DNA of 36,246 nucleotides from a virus. The position numbers and the translations under genes were made by a program. The notes beneath the pieces were generated by a model that saw only the letters and a list, made by a program, of their open reading frames with translations, made no database searches and was not told the DNA's origin. The stretch covers positions 1-36,246 of IMG/VR virus record IMGVR_UViG_3300009175_000039; one strand, 5' to 3'. Positions 17,489 through 24,814 of this stretch are shown in pieces; position 1 is the first letter of the stretch, and every line of letters starts with the position of its first letter.

Positions 17489-17748
17489 TATTTCCTCTTT
17501 CGGGGTACGCCGCGGGCACCATCTAGATGGCATGGAGTACCATACGAACGAATTAAATCTCTAACCGTAAGTAGGTAGGACATAATTGCTTCTCTTTGAT
17601 TATCGCTATACTCTAAGATATTTTCTTCATAAACTCTTACCGCCAAAAAGTCGGGCAAAGCGATAACATCCACGACTAAACCTTTTACTGGCTTTTTCAC
17701 CCTACGAACAGCCTGAGCCATTGCAACGCTATACGTTATTTTTGCCAT
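17488..17748 (-). CDS. Conserved hypothetical protein
   Basis: An 86-residue protein with a basic start (MAKITYSVAMAQAVRRVKK), a central beta-rich stretch (VVDVIALPDFLAVRVYEENI) and a helical segment ending RGVPRKRK. I do not recognise a named family. It overlaps the WhiB gene upstream by 20 bp and the next gene by one base, indicating coupling within this operon. Confidence 0.65.
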   Translation of the reverse strand: MAKITYSVAMAQAVRRVKKPVKGLVVDVIALPDFLAVRVYEENILEYSDNQREAIMSYLLTVRDLIRSYGTPCHLDGARGVPRKRK

Positions 17749-18049
17749 AAGCCTTTTTCAATTCCTTCCATTGTTCAGGTGTTTTGTGTAGGTTATGGTC
17801 TTTGTCGGTACGTCCTAAGTTTAGATAGACGCCGCCCCATACACCGCGCTCTTTACCCTTAACACCTTCTAGGTAGCATGTTTTTGCTACAGGACAAGAA
17901 GCGCAAATCTGATCGACCTGTTTCGCATGTTCCTCATCTGTCTCATATGTATCATAAAACCAATTGATATTCATATTCTTGCAGGACGCTAGATGATACC
18001 ATTTTAAGGTTTCTTCGTCTAACCCCAACTCTTTAATTAAATCAGACAT
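17729..18049 (-). CDS. WhiB-like transcription factor
   Basis: A 106-residue WhiB-family protein with all four Fe-S ligands (C23, C49, C52, C58), the canonical turn GVWGG at residues 69-73 and a C-terminal basic region (LGRTDKDHN, then KKAYGKNN). WhiB proteins partner the principal sigma factor to change promoter choice. This one is a closer match to host WhiB proteins than the early-arm copy at 6294. It sits in a minus-strand operon behind a TTGACA/TACTAT promoter, after the gene at 18260. Confidence 0.92.
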   Translation of the reverse strand: MSDLIKELGLDEETLKWYHLASCKNMNINWFYDTYETDEEHAKQVDQICASCPVAKTCYLEGVKGKERGVWGGVYLNLGRTDKDHNLHKTPEQWKELKKAYGKNNV

Positions 18050-18260
18050 ATTTTGATAGAACTTTCCAAGTCCCTTGATCTGAGCATGGGACAGTTACAT
18101 AAAATCCCCATTTGCCATTACGATACATACCATTTTTTTGGGTATATCCATTAGGATTTTCCGTAAACTTTACGATATCCCAGCCTTCCCAATAGAAGCC
18201 CTTATTGACATTACGACCCACGAATTCGTGGGCGGCGGTGTAATCTAGATCAGTATACAT
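18042..18260 (-). CDS. Aromatic-rich small protein
   Basis: A 72-residue protein with an unusual number of aromatic residues and glycine (GFYWEGWDIVKF, KNGMYRNGKWGFYVTV), suggesting a small all-beta domain. No family recognised. The first gene after the promoter at 18294-18323, with a TAGAGGAAAC ribosome-binding leader. It overlaps the WhiB start by 8 bp. Confidence 0.65.
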   Translation of the reverse strand: MYTDLDYTAAHEFVGRNVNKGFYWEGWDIVKFTENPNGYTQKNGMYRNGKWGFYVTVPCSDQGTWKVLSKYV

Positions 18261-18293
18261 TGTTTCCTCTATTCAAATCGGACAATTAGTATA

Positions 18294-18323
18294 ATAGTAG
18301 CAGTTATTAGGTGATTATGTCAA
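18294..18323 (-). promoter_or_regulatory. Consensus promoter of WhiB operon
   Basis: TTGACA (18318-18323), 18-bp spacer, TACTAT (18294-18299), 34 bp before the ATG at 18260. Confidence 0.75.
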
Positions 18324-18332
18324 GTGATTTTA

Positions 18333-18728
18333 CTATCTTTCCCTAATAATCTTGGTGGGAATATTAAATTCTTCTGTAATACGAGCGCAGTATTCCCCCC
18401 GCTTATCGGAGGACCGGATGAACACAAGAGCCAGATCTGCACCGGCTTTGATCATATCATAGTCAGCAGTTAACTTGTCAATATCTTTTACGCTTTTGCT
18501 TCTAACAAGTTCTTCTTTAATCGAATATTCTTTCTGACGCATGAATTTTTCGATTTTTCCGATCCATTCTGTAACCATAGTCTCAGCACCATTACGACCC
18601 GTATGTACGAAAAGAATTTTCTTATCATCTGGCCTAGTGTTTTTAGCATCTTCAACAACTAAAGTAAGTTGTCTAACCAATTCGTTATAATTAATCCAAT
18701 TAGGACTACCAAAGACTAAAACCTTCAT
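18333..18728 (-). CDS. SLOG / DUF2493-like protein
   Basis: A 131-residue Rossmann-like protein: MKVLVFGSPNWINYNELVRQL at its start, then ILFVHTGRNGAETMVTEWI around residue 44, and DLALVFIRSSDKRGEYC near residue 98. This is the pattern of the SLOG superfamily (DUF2493 type), whose members bind nucleotides or NAD-like ligands and feature in nucleotide signalling or conflict systems. The precise ligand is unknown. An AAGGAGAGAT ribosome-binding site precedes the ATG. Confidence 0.75.
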   Translation of the reverse strand: MKVLVFGSPNWINYNELVRQLTLVVEDAKNTRPDDKKILFVHTGRNGAETMVTEWIGKIEKFMRQKEYSIKEELVRSKSVKDIDKLTADYDMIKAGADLALVFIRSSDKRGEYCARITEEFNIPTKIIRER

Positions 18729-18749
18729 ATCTCTCCTTAGAAATAGAAA

Positions 18750-18775
18750 AGGGACTACGAATTCGCTTAGTCCCT
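18750..18775 (-). terminator. Rho-independent terminator
   Basis: AGGGACTA / TAGTCCCT stem; on the minus strand it is followed by TTTTCTATTT. It ends the unit of the gene at 18798. Confidence 0.85.
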
Positions 18776-18797
18776 GTTCTATTATTACTTAGTTGTT

Positions 18798-19712
18798 TTA
18801 TTCCGAACGAAATACTGTCCGTAATGCTGCTGCTGGAACTCCCGGCCTGAACGATCCAGCCCAAGGAGACCCGTCTACAGCCTTTTTGACCTCGTTGTCT
18901 GCGTCTGTGTCATTACCTGCTGAGTCACCATCGCTATCACCATCGCTATCGGCAGCCTTGGCAGTTTGGGTACAAGAACTGCAACAATCTCCGCCGCAAA
19001 CCGAATTACAATCTGGGCAGCAATCGCATGAGGCAGCGGCGGTAATCTCTCCGTCCCCCGTGGCATCCTTATTTACAGAGGCTACCGGCTCAGTTGTGTC
19101 ACCGGGCGCTGGAGCGTCAAGTGTGGTATTTGCTGTAGTACTATAGGTATTTACACCAATTACGCCTTTCTGCAATACTACCAACTCATCGACCAATTCG
19201 TCAACACTATTAAGCATCTTTTGCATAGCCAATTCGCTCTTGGGGTCGGGTTCAGTTGTTGAGGTAGTGTTTGCTTCGTATGCGCGGTCAGTAGTAACTG
19301 ACTGATCTACATCTAATCCTTTATTAGACATGTTTTCACCACCTTCTATTTTAGAATCAGGAATCACCTGTAGTTTGCAAATCGCATTACTCTGAATATT
19401 ACCAGAGACAATGCGGCAAGATGATTCCCCTAATTTGTAAAACACACAATTGGCGCATACTACGCCTATTGGTTTTTGATCATTTTGTTTAGCAGATTTA
19501 TATTCTACTGACTCTGGATCAAAGAGTCCTTTACGGGTTACCGCCAGTTCGTAGTCTTTGACTAATTCCTCTTGGACGGTAGTCAAATCTCCACCTTTAT
19601 GGACATAGTACTCAACGTAATTATCCGATTCCTCATCATGCTGACTGCTTGACGAAGTAATTGGTGATAATCTACCGTCAGATTTCAACATGTCCATAAG
19701 GATTAGTCTCAT
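18798..19712 (-). CDS. Acidic protein with dense cysteine cluster
   Basis: A 304-residue, probably largely disordered protein. Residues 85-118 hold GVVCANCVFYKLGESSCRIV and ICKLQVIPD, a cysteine motif like those attached to phage head-maturation or capsid-related proteins (perhaps a HiPIP-like Fe-S unit). Residues 228-248 hold nine cysteines (CDCCPDCNSVCGGDCCSSC), resembling a metallothionein loop, followed by an Asp/Ser/Gly repeat (ADSDGDSDGDSAGNDTDAD). It may bind metal; the role is unknown. Start uncertain: ATG at 19712 overlaps the upstream gene; 19694 and 19691 are alternatives. A terminator follows. Confidence 0.65.
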   Translation of the reverse strand: MRLILMDMLKSDGRLSPITSSSSQHDEESDNYVEYYVHKGGDLTTVQEELVKDYELAVTRKGLFDPESVEYKSAKQNDQKPIGVVCANCVFYKLGESSCRIVSGNIQSNAICKLQVIPDSKIEGGENMSNKGLDVDQSVTTDRAYEANTTSTTEPDPKSELAMQKMLNSVDELVDELVVLQKGVIGVNTYSTTANTTLDAPAPGDTTEPVASVNKDATGDGEITAAASCDCCPDCNSVCGGDCCSSCTQTAKAADSDGDSDGDSAGNDTDADNEVKKAVDGSPWAGSFRPGVPAAALRTVFRSE

Positions 19713-19950
19713 TCCTTACGCCGGGTTCGATCTCTGTCGATACGATGGGGCCACCATAATGCTGTCCCGTTGTCATCGAAACATCGCTACCACTCAAAGG
19801 TGACTGTACGCTCTGACCGCTCAAAGTCGTTGCCTCGTTCACACCAAGATTAGTGACTGGACGCGAGTTATATACCGGAGGGAATACCTCGTTTGATACA
19901 ACGGGCGCGGCGGAAGCCTGATCTGCTACCTGTTGGTTATTGTCTGCCAT
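19678..19950 (-). CDS. Small polar, probably disordered protein
   Basis: A 90-residue protein rich in Ser, Gln, Asn, Val and Pro, starting MADNNQQVADQASAAPVVSN, without secondary-structure-forming runs or cysteines. It could be a structural/virion component or a linker-type protein, but nothing identifies it. It overlaps the cysteine-rich gene downstream by 35 bp. Confidence 0.55.
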   Translation of the reverse strand: MADNNQQVADQASAAPVVSNEVFPPVYNSRPVTNLGVNEATTLSGQSVQSPLSGSDVSMTTGQHYGGPIVSTEIEPGVRNETNPYGHVEI

Positions 19951-19959
19951 TTAATTAAT

Positions 19960-20112
19960 TCACCCACTTTCCTTGACCCCATTACGGAACCAGTTTATTT
20001 TCTTGCTGTCTACTTGCATAATGTGGTACAGGCAAAAAATCTTTTCCTGTCCATCCTCATAGGATGAACCGATTGCTGGTTTAAGGCAAAATTGGTTGCC
20101 GCATGTAGCCAT
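19960..20112 (-). CDS. Leaderless small zinc-type protein (50 aa)
   Basis: A 50-residue product opening MATCGNQFCLKPAI with a second Cys/His pair FCLYH near residue 27, giving a plausible C-x4-C...C-x2-H zinc site. The ATG is 5 bp after an extended -10 (TGCTATAAT), so the transcript is predicted leaderless. The precise spacing and cysteine pairs together support the gene although it is short. Function unknown. Confidence 0.65.
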   Translation of the reverse strand: MATCGNQFCLKPAIGSSYEDGQEKIFCLYHIMQVDSKKINWFRNGVKESG

Positions 20113-20117
20113 ACTTA

Positions 20118-20126
20118 ATTATAGCA
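20118..20126 (-). promoter_or_regulatory. Extended -10 TGCTATAAT, leaderless
   Basis: TGC plus TATAAT, 5 bp before the ATG at 20112; no -35 needed. It lies between the NlpC/P60-like gene's stop and the small zinc gene. Confidence 0.7.
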
Positions 20127-20134
20127 GTTTGTTG

Positions 20135-20632
20135 TTATTCGGCGTAGACTGCAATGTGGACTGGAAGGCGAACATAGGGATCTTTAAATCTTTGATCCCC
20201 GGCAGCCAAGGCGGATAGTGCCCCTAGTTGGGAGCAAACTACTGTATCTATTCGGGTACATATAGTCTCTATCCACCTATAATCTGCTCCAAGGCACAAG
20301 AAAAAGAAAGCAAAGATATCTGCCCATCCGTAGGGGGTCCGTATCCATCTCTCGGCCTCTCTAATACAGGCACTACGATCCCCCTCAACCCTGACAATAT
20401 CCCACTCCCATGTATTATAGGCACTTAATTTAGAGCGCCTTACACCACCGGGATCGGCTTCTATGATAACGTCATTTCCTGCGTATACGCCAACGTGATT
20501 ATACTTCCATGCGGGCTTACCAGATTTTGTCTTTAGTTTATGCCAACGCAGATGCTGTCCGAATCTGATTACATTTGAGAATCTACCATTAGTTTGGAAT
20601 ACAATCAGGTCCCCGGGACGCGGGGAGGTCAT
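20135..20632 (-). CDS. NlpC/P60-like (permuted papain) hydrolase
   Basis: A 165-residue protein with the features of YiiX/NlpC-P60-like permuted cysteine hydrolases: PGDLIVF at residues 6-12, NHVGVYAG at 45-52 (catalytic His46), IIEAD at 57-61 (acid) and VVCSQL at 131-136 (catalytic Cys133). Members cleave amide bonds in peptidoglycan or lipids. There is no signal peptide, so it acts inside the cell or is released by a holin. It overlaps the upstream HNH gene by 4 bp (ATGA), forming a unit HNH-NlpC. Confidence 0.7.
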   Translation of the reverse strand: MTSPRPGDLIVFQTNGRFSNVIRFGQHLRWHKLKTKSGKPAWKYNHVGVYAGNDVIIEADPGGVRRSKLSAYNTWEWDIVRVEGDRSACIREAERWIRTPYGWADIFAFFFLCLGADYRWIETICTRIDTVVCSQLGALSALAAGDQRFKDPYVRLPVHIAVYAE

Positions 20633-21069
20633 GGCTGGATCAGTCCACGGACATATTTTTCTGCCTCAAAGTCAGAGGCGGCTGCGTGATGAATCCCGCC
20701 GTGTCCTCTATGGTGACGTACACAAAGTACCATCAGGTTCGCAGCAGACTCAACCCATTGTCCTACAATCTTAGGGTCTGAAATGCCGGGATAATCTACT
20801 TCTAGCCATGTAAGTTCGATCCCCTGCTGCATACTAAATTCAACATGACTGTGATGTAGTTCTAATGGCTTAGCAAGATCACACTCGGAAAAGTCATTAC
20901 GATGCTTGCCAATCTCACATTGCCACTTCTCTGGATCTTTCTTCCAAGCCCTGTGGATTGCGTTGAAATCTTTATAAAAAGGGTCAGCCGTTCTCGCAGG
21001 GTGGGCGGGATACGCGATTGTATACTTATTTACAGTTAATTGGTTATGGGCGGCTACTAGATCACTCAT
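20629..21069 (-). CDS. HNH endonuclease
   Basis: A 146-residue HNH-family nuclease. The signature is CEIGKHRNDFSECDLAKP followed by LELHHSHVEFS (HH pair), then ANLMVLCVRHHRGHGGIHHA (C and HH) and an aromatic/acidic C-terminus FEAEKYVRGL. The zinc-binding cysteines and the second HH pair are intact, so it should be active. In phages such enzymes act as homing nucleases or with the terminase. The start chosen is the ATG at 21069 (MSDLVAAHN) with a GGTGAAGG ribosome-binding sequence; a longer frame overlaps the DUF1003 gene. Confidence 0.85.
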   Translation of the reverse strand: MSDLVAAHNQLTVNKYTIAYPAHPARTADPFYKDFNAIHRAWKKDPEKWQCEIGKHRNDFSECDLAKPLELHHSHVEFSMQQGIELTWLEVDYPGISDPKIVGQWVESAANLMVLCVRHHRGHGGIHHAAASDFEAEKYVRGLIQP

Positions 21070-21457
21070 GACCTTCACCCAAATCAATGTCAAGTGCAAA
21101 TGCTATATCATGAATATCATTATTCATATCAGCACTAGACTGGCGATTATCCATTACCAGACCAAGTTGGGCTAATGTAATGGCGTGGGTTGCCTCAATT
21201 TTATCGTTGACTTTCTGAGAGGCAACGTCCTGCCCCACAAGAATGATCGGGAGTAATACTAATTGTAGGAATGTAGATGCTATCCAAGCAACGATTACTA
21301 AGAGTGACTGTGACTTAAGAGCGGCGGGGAAACTTATGAAAGCAAGAATTGTAAAAGCATATGCTGCCCACATCGTACCGACAATGGCGGTAATGCGAGT
21401 AGCAACACTAATATTAATTCGCTTTATCGTTCGGGGTAAGTCAAGAAATTTCTTCAT
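21062..21457 (-). CDS. DUF1003-like membrane protein (second copy)
   Basis: A 131-residue protein with two transmembrane segments, about residues 22-44 (ITAIVGTMWAAYAFTILAFI) and 52-74 (LLVIVAWIASTFLQLVLLPI), then a soluble helix with VGQDVASQKVNDKIEATHA. This matches the actinobacterial DUF1003-like pattern (SxW, then two helices, then VGQN-like). It is paralogous in layout, not sequence, to the protein at 11740. It overlaps both neighbours. Role unknown; possibly linked to lysis or membrane protection. Confidence 0.75.
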   Translation of the reverse strand: MKKFLDLPRTIKRINISVATRITAIVGTMWAAYAFTILAFISFPAALKSQSLLVIVAWIASTFLQLVLLPIILVGQDVASQKVNDKIEATHAITLAQLGLVMDNRQSSADMNNDIHDIAFALDIDLGEGHE

Positions 21458-21548
21458 CTAAAAAGCCCTCATCAGCATCGAAGTCATCGAGTGCTATGGA
21501 GAACCTTTTTTCTAAATGGTCTAGAAGTAATGATATCCATCGCTTCAT
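21441..21548 (-). CDS. Short acidic protein (35 aa)
   Basis: A 35-residue product starting MKRWISLLLDHLEKRFS with an acidic end (DDFDADEGFLDEEIS). GGAAGAGGC lies about 9 nt before the ATG, and the gene overlaps the start of the DUF1003 gene by 17 bp, so the two are coupled. One amphipathic helix is likely. No family. Confidence 0.55.
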   Translation of the reverse strand: MKRWISLLLDHLEKRFSIALDDFDADEGFLDEEIS

Positions 21549-21590
21549 GATCGAATGCCTCTTCCTATGGTATATCTCTATTTTACCATA

Positions 21591-21782
21591 CTACAAAACT
21601 TTAGTTTTACCACAGATTTTACATCCGTGCCCGCCTATAGATATGCCATATACGGTCCCGGCTTCTGGACTTACCTCAACCCATTCATGCTTATGATCAG
21701 ACTTCTTGGGGCGGGGCTTCTTCTCAACCACCCTTGGCCTTAAAACTTCATCACGTTCTTCAAGATACTCTTGGTATCTCAC
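21591..21782 (-). CDS. Small basic protein with CXXC tail, GTG start
   Basis: A 63-residue protein with a charged N-terminus (RYQEYLEERDEVLRPRVV), a basic linker (KKPRPKKSDHKHEW) and a C-terminal GCKICGKTKVL; His and Cys residues could make one zinc site. It begins at a GTG in a GTGA overlap with the thioredoxin stop, so it is coupled to thioredoxin. Function unknown. Confidence 0.6.
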   Translation of the reverse strand: MRYQEYLEERDEVLRPRVVEKKPRPKKSDHKHEWVEVSPEAGTVYGISIGGHGCKICGKTKVL

Positions 21783-22036
21783 AGTCCTAACTCCTTAATA
21801 AATTTGTTATATGGCATAGCGCCTATAAGCACCTTTGATTTTTCCCCAGCATCATCCGTCAGAATATAGGTGGGGACAGAACGAATGTCCTTTACTTTAT
21901 CAGTATAGACCCCGGGATTATCCATGTCAATCTTAATTACCTGAATATCAGGGAAACTTTTTTCAAATTGTTCGATAACAGGATTCATCATTTTACATGG
22001 GCCACACCAATCTGCCCAAAAATCATACAGAATCAT
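21779..22036 (-). CDS. Thioredoxin-like protein
   Basis: An 85-residue thioredoxin fold with the active site WCGPC at residues 10-14 and the cis-proline motif VPTY near residue 54. It starts right before the active-site strand, so the usual first strand and helix of thioredoxin are missing, typical of short phage thioredoxins. Phage thioredoxins serve as reductants for ribonucleotide reductase or as DNA polymerase clamps; no partner is visible in the window. It heads a unit after the GH25 terminator region. Confidence 0.9.
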   Translation of the reverse strand: MILYDFWADWCGPCKMMNPVIEQFEKSFPDIQVIKIDMDNPGVYTDKVKDIRSVPTYILTDDAGEKSKVLIGAMPYNKFIKELGL

Positions 22037-22062
22037 TAGTCTATCTCTACTCCAAAGTTAGG

Positions 22063-22086
22063 GGAGGGGCGGTTTCCCGCCCCTCC
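22063..22086 (-). terminator. Strong hairpin terminator
   Basis: Stem GGAGGGGCGG / CCGCCCCTCC (10 bp) with a TTTC loop, 2 bp after the GH25 stop on the minus strand. Confidence 0.8.
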
Positions 22087-22088
22087 TA

Positions 22089-22883
22089 TTAGAAACCGAA
22101 TCGCTGTAGAAGTGCAGCGATCTTGCCGACTGGCTTAGGCGGCTCTACTGCAACCGTTGCTGCTTCTGGTGAGACTACTGGCACTACCGGCTTTACGATA
22201 GGAGTAGCAACTACAGGAGGCAATACAACAGGCTTTACTACTGGCGCTACTGGCTTTACGACCGGAAGCGGTACTCCAAGCAACAGCCACTTAGCAGCAT
22301 CACCATCAAAGATATCACGATCAATTCCACCGGCACTACCATATTGCTGCATTACCCAAGGCTGGGTGATACCCGGCTTACCCATTGGGTGATTCGGGTC
22401 AGCAATCCAGAGCGGTGCCGCAAGGAGAATCTTCTTCTGTGCTGCTGTAGCAGCACCAAGCAAATCCGCCCAATCGCTAGTGTTAGCATAAATGCCACAC
22501 TTTGCTCCAGTAGTCTTATTGACTGCTGTGATAAAGGCACAAGTCCATGCTGCCCGCAATTTGCTATTAGTTAGCCACTGGGCAGCGGTATAAACTGCAT
22601 TGGACTCATAATCCAGCCATAGAGTATCTCCCGGCAAAGGCTTTGCAACGGCGACGAACAGCCGATTTGCTGCATCTACCGGATCATGGCTCATCCATGG
22701 GAAGTGGTAATGTCCAACTAGTTTCTTAGCCTTACGAGCCTGAGCAACAATCGCAGCATGTCGGACATCTGCTACGTCACCCTCTGATGCCTTTACGACT
22801 ACCCCGGCTGTAGCATTGATAGCCTTTGTTACATTAGCAGCACTATTGCCACCATATACATCGACAATTTGAATTGTCGTCAT
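22089..22883 (-). CDS. GH25 lysozyme (endolysin) with Pro/Val tail
   Basis: A 264-residue glycoside hydrolase family 25 muramidase: VDVYGGN at residues 7-13 (D8), KASEG at 31-35, VGHYHFPW at 56-63, catalytic D91-x-E93 in WLDYES, then CGIYAN and WIADP and a final GIDRDIFDGD motif. The last 60 residues are a Pro/Val-rich stretch with repeats such as VVKPV, probably a wall-spanning linker. It cleaves the MurNAc-GlcNAc bond. No signal peptide, so holin-dependent. An AAAGGAG ribosome-binding site precedes the ATG. Confidence 0.92.
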   Translation of the reverse strand: MTTIQIVDVYGGNSAANVTKAINATAGVVVKASEGDVADVRHAAIVAQARKAKKLVGHYHFPWMSHDPVDAANRLFVAVAKPLPGDTLWLDYESNAVYTAAQWLTNSKLRAAWTCAFITAVNKTTGAKCGIYANTSDWADLLGAATAAQKKILLAAPLWIADPNHPMGKPGITQPWVMQQYGSAGGIDRDIFDGDAAKWLLLGVPLPVVKPVAPVVKPVVLPPVVATPIVKPVVPVVSPEAATVAVEPPKPVGKIAALLQRFGF

Positions 22884-22901
22884 TATTCCAACTCCTTTAT
22901 A

Positions 22902-23084
22902 TTAACTTCCACCACTAGTTATCGTGGTAGTCTTGCTCGGTAATGGTTGTGGGACCGCTGTAGGCGGTTGGGACGGGGGGACTAGGACTTTTGGGCCTGC
23001 CACCACCGGCTGCGCTGCAACCGTTACCTTAATCTGTGGATATATACTTACTGAAATAGATTTAGGTTTACTATCTTTACTAGT
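22902..23084 (-). pseudogene. Pro/Val-rich open frame without start codon
   Basis: A 60-codon open frame (in the -1 register of the phosphoesterase gene) that overlaps its last 12 codons and reads VAAQPVVAGPKVLVPPSQPP then TAVPQPLPSKTTTITSGGS. The composition resembles the endolysin tail. There is no ATG; GTG occurs only in the middle without a ribosome-binding site. It may be a C-terminal extension reached by -1 frameshifting from the phosphoesterase, or a decayed wall-binding tail. Confidence 0.4.
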
Positions 23085-23827
23085 TTAGTTTCTGTATCAT
23101 ATACGGCAAGGGAGTCAAGGTCAGGACTCCACATCCCCGCCGCGACGGGATCACATGAAAGGCTGTGAACAACACACTGCCCATGCTTCCATGTAATATA
23201 ACGGTGGTAATGTCCTGAAATCTGAATATTGGGTCTAACAATCCTGTGAGCATTATCAATCATATGGCGGCTTGCGTTTGAATCCTTGTCGTCTTTCGCA
23301 AACCCCGGCCATATTGGAAGAGAGGACGGGGAATCATGAGCAATCAATAAATCAACATAGTCAAGATTCCACTCAGCCATATCTGTCTCTAGTACCTCTA
23401 GATCAGAATATTTAATCTTTTCCTCAGGCCACCAACTTATTCCTTCTCTACGGCGGGATTTGTCGATGGAGTACGCTCCGCCACAAACAGCGAACCAACA
23501 ATCATCCCAATTCCAAACGCCAGTACGCCCAAGGAAGAATAGGTTGGGTGCAATCTCCTTATGGTTACCTTGCCAACTAAGGCCTTTAGCATATTCTAGA
23601 CCTCCCGGCCAGTCGTGGTTCCCCCTACAAATATATAAGGGAATATCTGTTAGTGTTGCTTGGTTAGAGCAAAAGTCTCGGAATCGCTCGCCAGATACCC
23701 CCGGCCAACTTCCCCAATCGCCTACAGACACAACGCGGGTAGCACCCTCTTCAATAGCCAATTTAAAGGCCATTCCAATGGTGCCATGATCTCCGTGGGT
23801 ATCTCCGACGAATACGATCTTGCTCAT
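23048..23827 (-). CDS. Calcineurin-like metallophosphoesterase
   Basis: A 259-residue binuclear metallophosphoesterase with all signature blocks: GDTHGDHG at residues 8-15, GDWG near 36, CRGNHDW near 68, IAHDSP near 162 and ISGHYHRY near 205. Such enzymes hydrolyse phosphomono- or diesters; phage members include RNA ligase-associated phosphatases and nucleases. Here no partner is adjacent, so the substrate is unknown. An AAGGGGAGCAAC leader precedes the ATG. Confidence 0.9.
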   Translation of the reverse strand: MSKIVFVGDTHGDHGTIGMAFKLAIEEGATRVVSVGDWGSWPGVSGERFRDFCSNQATLTDIPLYICRGNHDWPGGLEYAKGLSWQGNHKEIAPNLFFLGRTGVWNWDDCWFAVCGGAYSIDKSRRREGISWWPEEKIKYSDLEVLETDMAEWNLDYVDLLIAHDSPSSLPIWPGFAKDDKDSNASRHMIDNAHRIVRPNIQISGHYHRYITWKHGQCVVHSLSCDPVAAGMWSPDLDSLAVYDTETKLVKIVNLNLFQ

Positions 23828-23849
23828 GTTGCTCCCCTTGCTCTATAAT

Positions 23850-24056
23850 CTACTCTACTATCAGGGCTTCTAGCCTATTAATCTCTTTCTTTAAATTGTT
23901 ATAAGTTTCAATCATAAAGTCAAGAAACTCTAAATTGGCAAAGAAGGCTGTCCCATCCCCATCAACTTGTGTTGATACAGTACCATCATCTTTTTGATGA
24001 AAGATTACACTACTAACATATTCTACATCAGGTAGATCTTCACGTTTCATAACCAT
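23850..24056 (-). CDS. Small hypothetical protein with C-terminal coil
   Basis: A 68-residue protein whose first half is beta-like (YVSSVIFHQKDDGTVSTQV) and whose last 25 residues form a likely coiled coil (ETYNNLKKEINRLEALIVE). It overlaps the upstream GC-rich gene by 10 bp. No family recognised. Confidence 0.65.
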   Translation of the reverse strand: MVMKREDLPDVEYVSSVIFHQKDDGTVSTQVDGDGTAFFANLEFLDFMIETYNNLKKEINRLEALIVE

Positions 24057-24439
24057 CCCGCATCACGCTCTAGGACTCGTGGGGTGCGAACTCGAGTTCG
24101 TGCGCCACGTTTCGGCACGCGAGTGGCTGACAGGTGCTCGATCTCAGGTTCCGGGCCAACCACCGAGGAGGGTGTCGCCACCTCTTGAACGGTTCTCGGT
24201 AGGCGGGAGGTATACGCGGCCGCTAGCAGGGAATCGAATTTGCGTTCTCGCAATGCAGCACGGTGCTCGCGGCTCGACTTGAACCAGTCCGCAACGACTT
24301 CGCCTAAGACCTCTTCAAGTTCGCGGCAAAACTCGAAGACGGACCACAAATCCCCTTGGCTGCCAAGCCGCGGGCGCACCCCTAGTCTTGTCCAAGAGTG
24401 GTAGGTGCGCCGTTTAACCTCAGCAATAATTCGCTCCAT
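24047..24439 (-). CDS. GC-rich basic hypothetical protein
   Basis: A 130-residue basic protein beginning MERIIAEVKRRTYHSWTRLG with a helical middle containing VFEFCRELEEVLGEVVADWF and an Arg-rich C-terminal third. No family recognised. Its DNA is much richer in G and C than the AT-rich genes on either side, with host-like codon choice, suggesting recent acquisition. GGGAGAATCTG precedes the ATG. Confidence 0.65.
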   Translation of the reverse strand: MERIIAEVKRRTYHSWTRLGVRPRLGSQGDLWSVFEFCRELEEVLGEVVADWFKSSREHRAALRERKFDSLLAAAYTSRLPRTVQEVATPSSVVGPEPEIEHLSATRVPKRGARTRVRTPRVLERDAGWL

Positions 24440-24459
24440 CAGATTCTCCCTTTTAGATG

Positions 24460-24654
24460 TTATTCTTCGAAATCAAATACTAGATTAGCGTCATTTACCT
24501 CATGGTGATATGGGTGGGATGATGACACTGATAGGCACTCCACATGAGCAAAATAGGCGACTTCTGCCAATTCCCGCCATGTATGCTTGGCGCGTCTATC
24601 ATCATATTCTTTCATAGCATGAGCAATATAGTCAATCATCTTTTCACGTTGCAT
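24460..24654 (-). CDS. Small hypothetical protein (64 aa)
   Basis: A 64-residue protein rich in histidine and tyrosine (MKEYDDRRAKHTWRELAEVA, then VSSSHPYHHEV) ending acidic. No family recognised. It overlaps the upstream gene's end by 11 bp; CAGGAGATACAA is its ribosome-binding leader. Confidence 0.6.
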   Translation of the reverse strand: MQREKMIDYIAHAMKEYDDRRAKHTWRELAEVAYFAHVECLSVSSSHPYHHEVNDANLVFDFEE

Positions 24655-24814
24655 TTGTATCTCCTGAGTCTAGGTATTCTAAATAATCAATAATAATAGA
24701 AAGTACATGTTCGGAAGCAATCCTATGGGTTTCGCTTGTTTCATGATCGGAGGTGGAGATGTACCTGTCATGGTATTGATTTGCAGCAAACAGGACGGCA
24801 TCAATGTTAATCAC
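24644..24814 (-). CDS. Small hypothetical protein, GTG start (56 aa)
   Basis: A 56-residue frame beginning at GTG (VINIDAVLFAANQYHDRY), with a histidine-rich middle (SDHETSETHRIASEH) and ending in DTNAT. The only reasonable start is the GTG behind GAAAG, which is tight spacing. It lies exactly between the genes at 24998 and 24654 and overlaps the latter, so it fills a gap in the operon. Confidence 0.55.
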   Translation of the reverse strand: MINIDAVLFAANQYHDRYISTSDHETSETHRIASEHVLSIIIDYLEYLDSGDTNAT

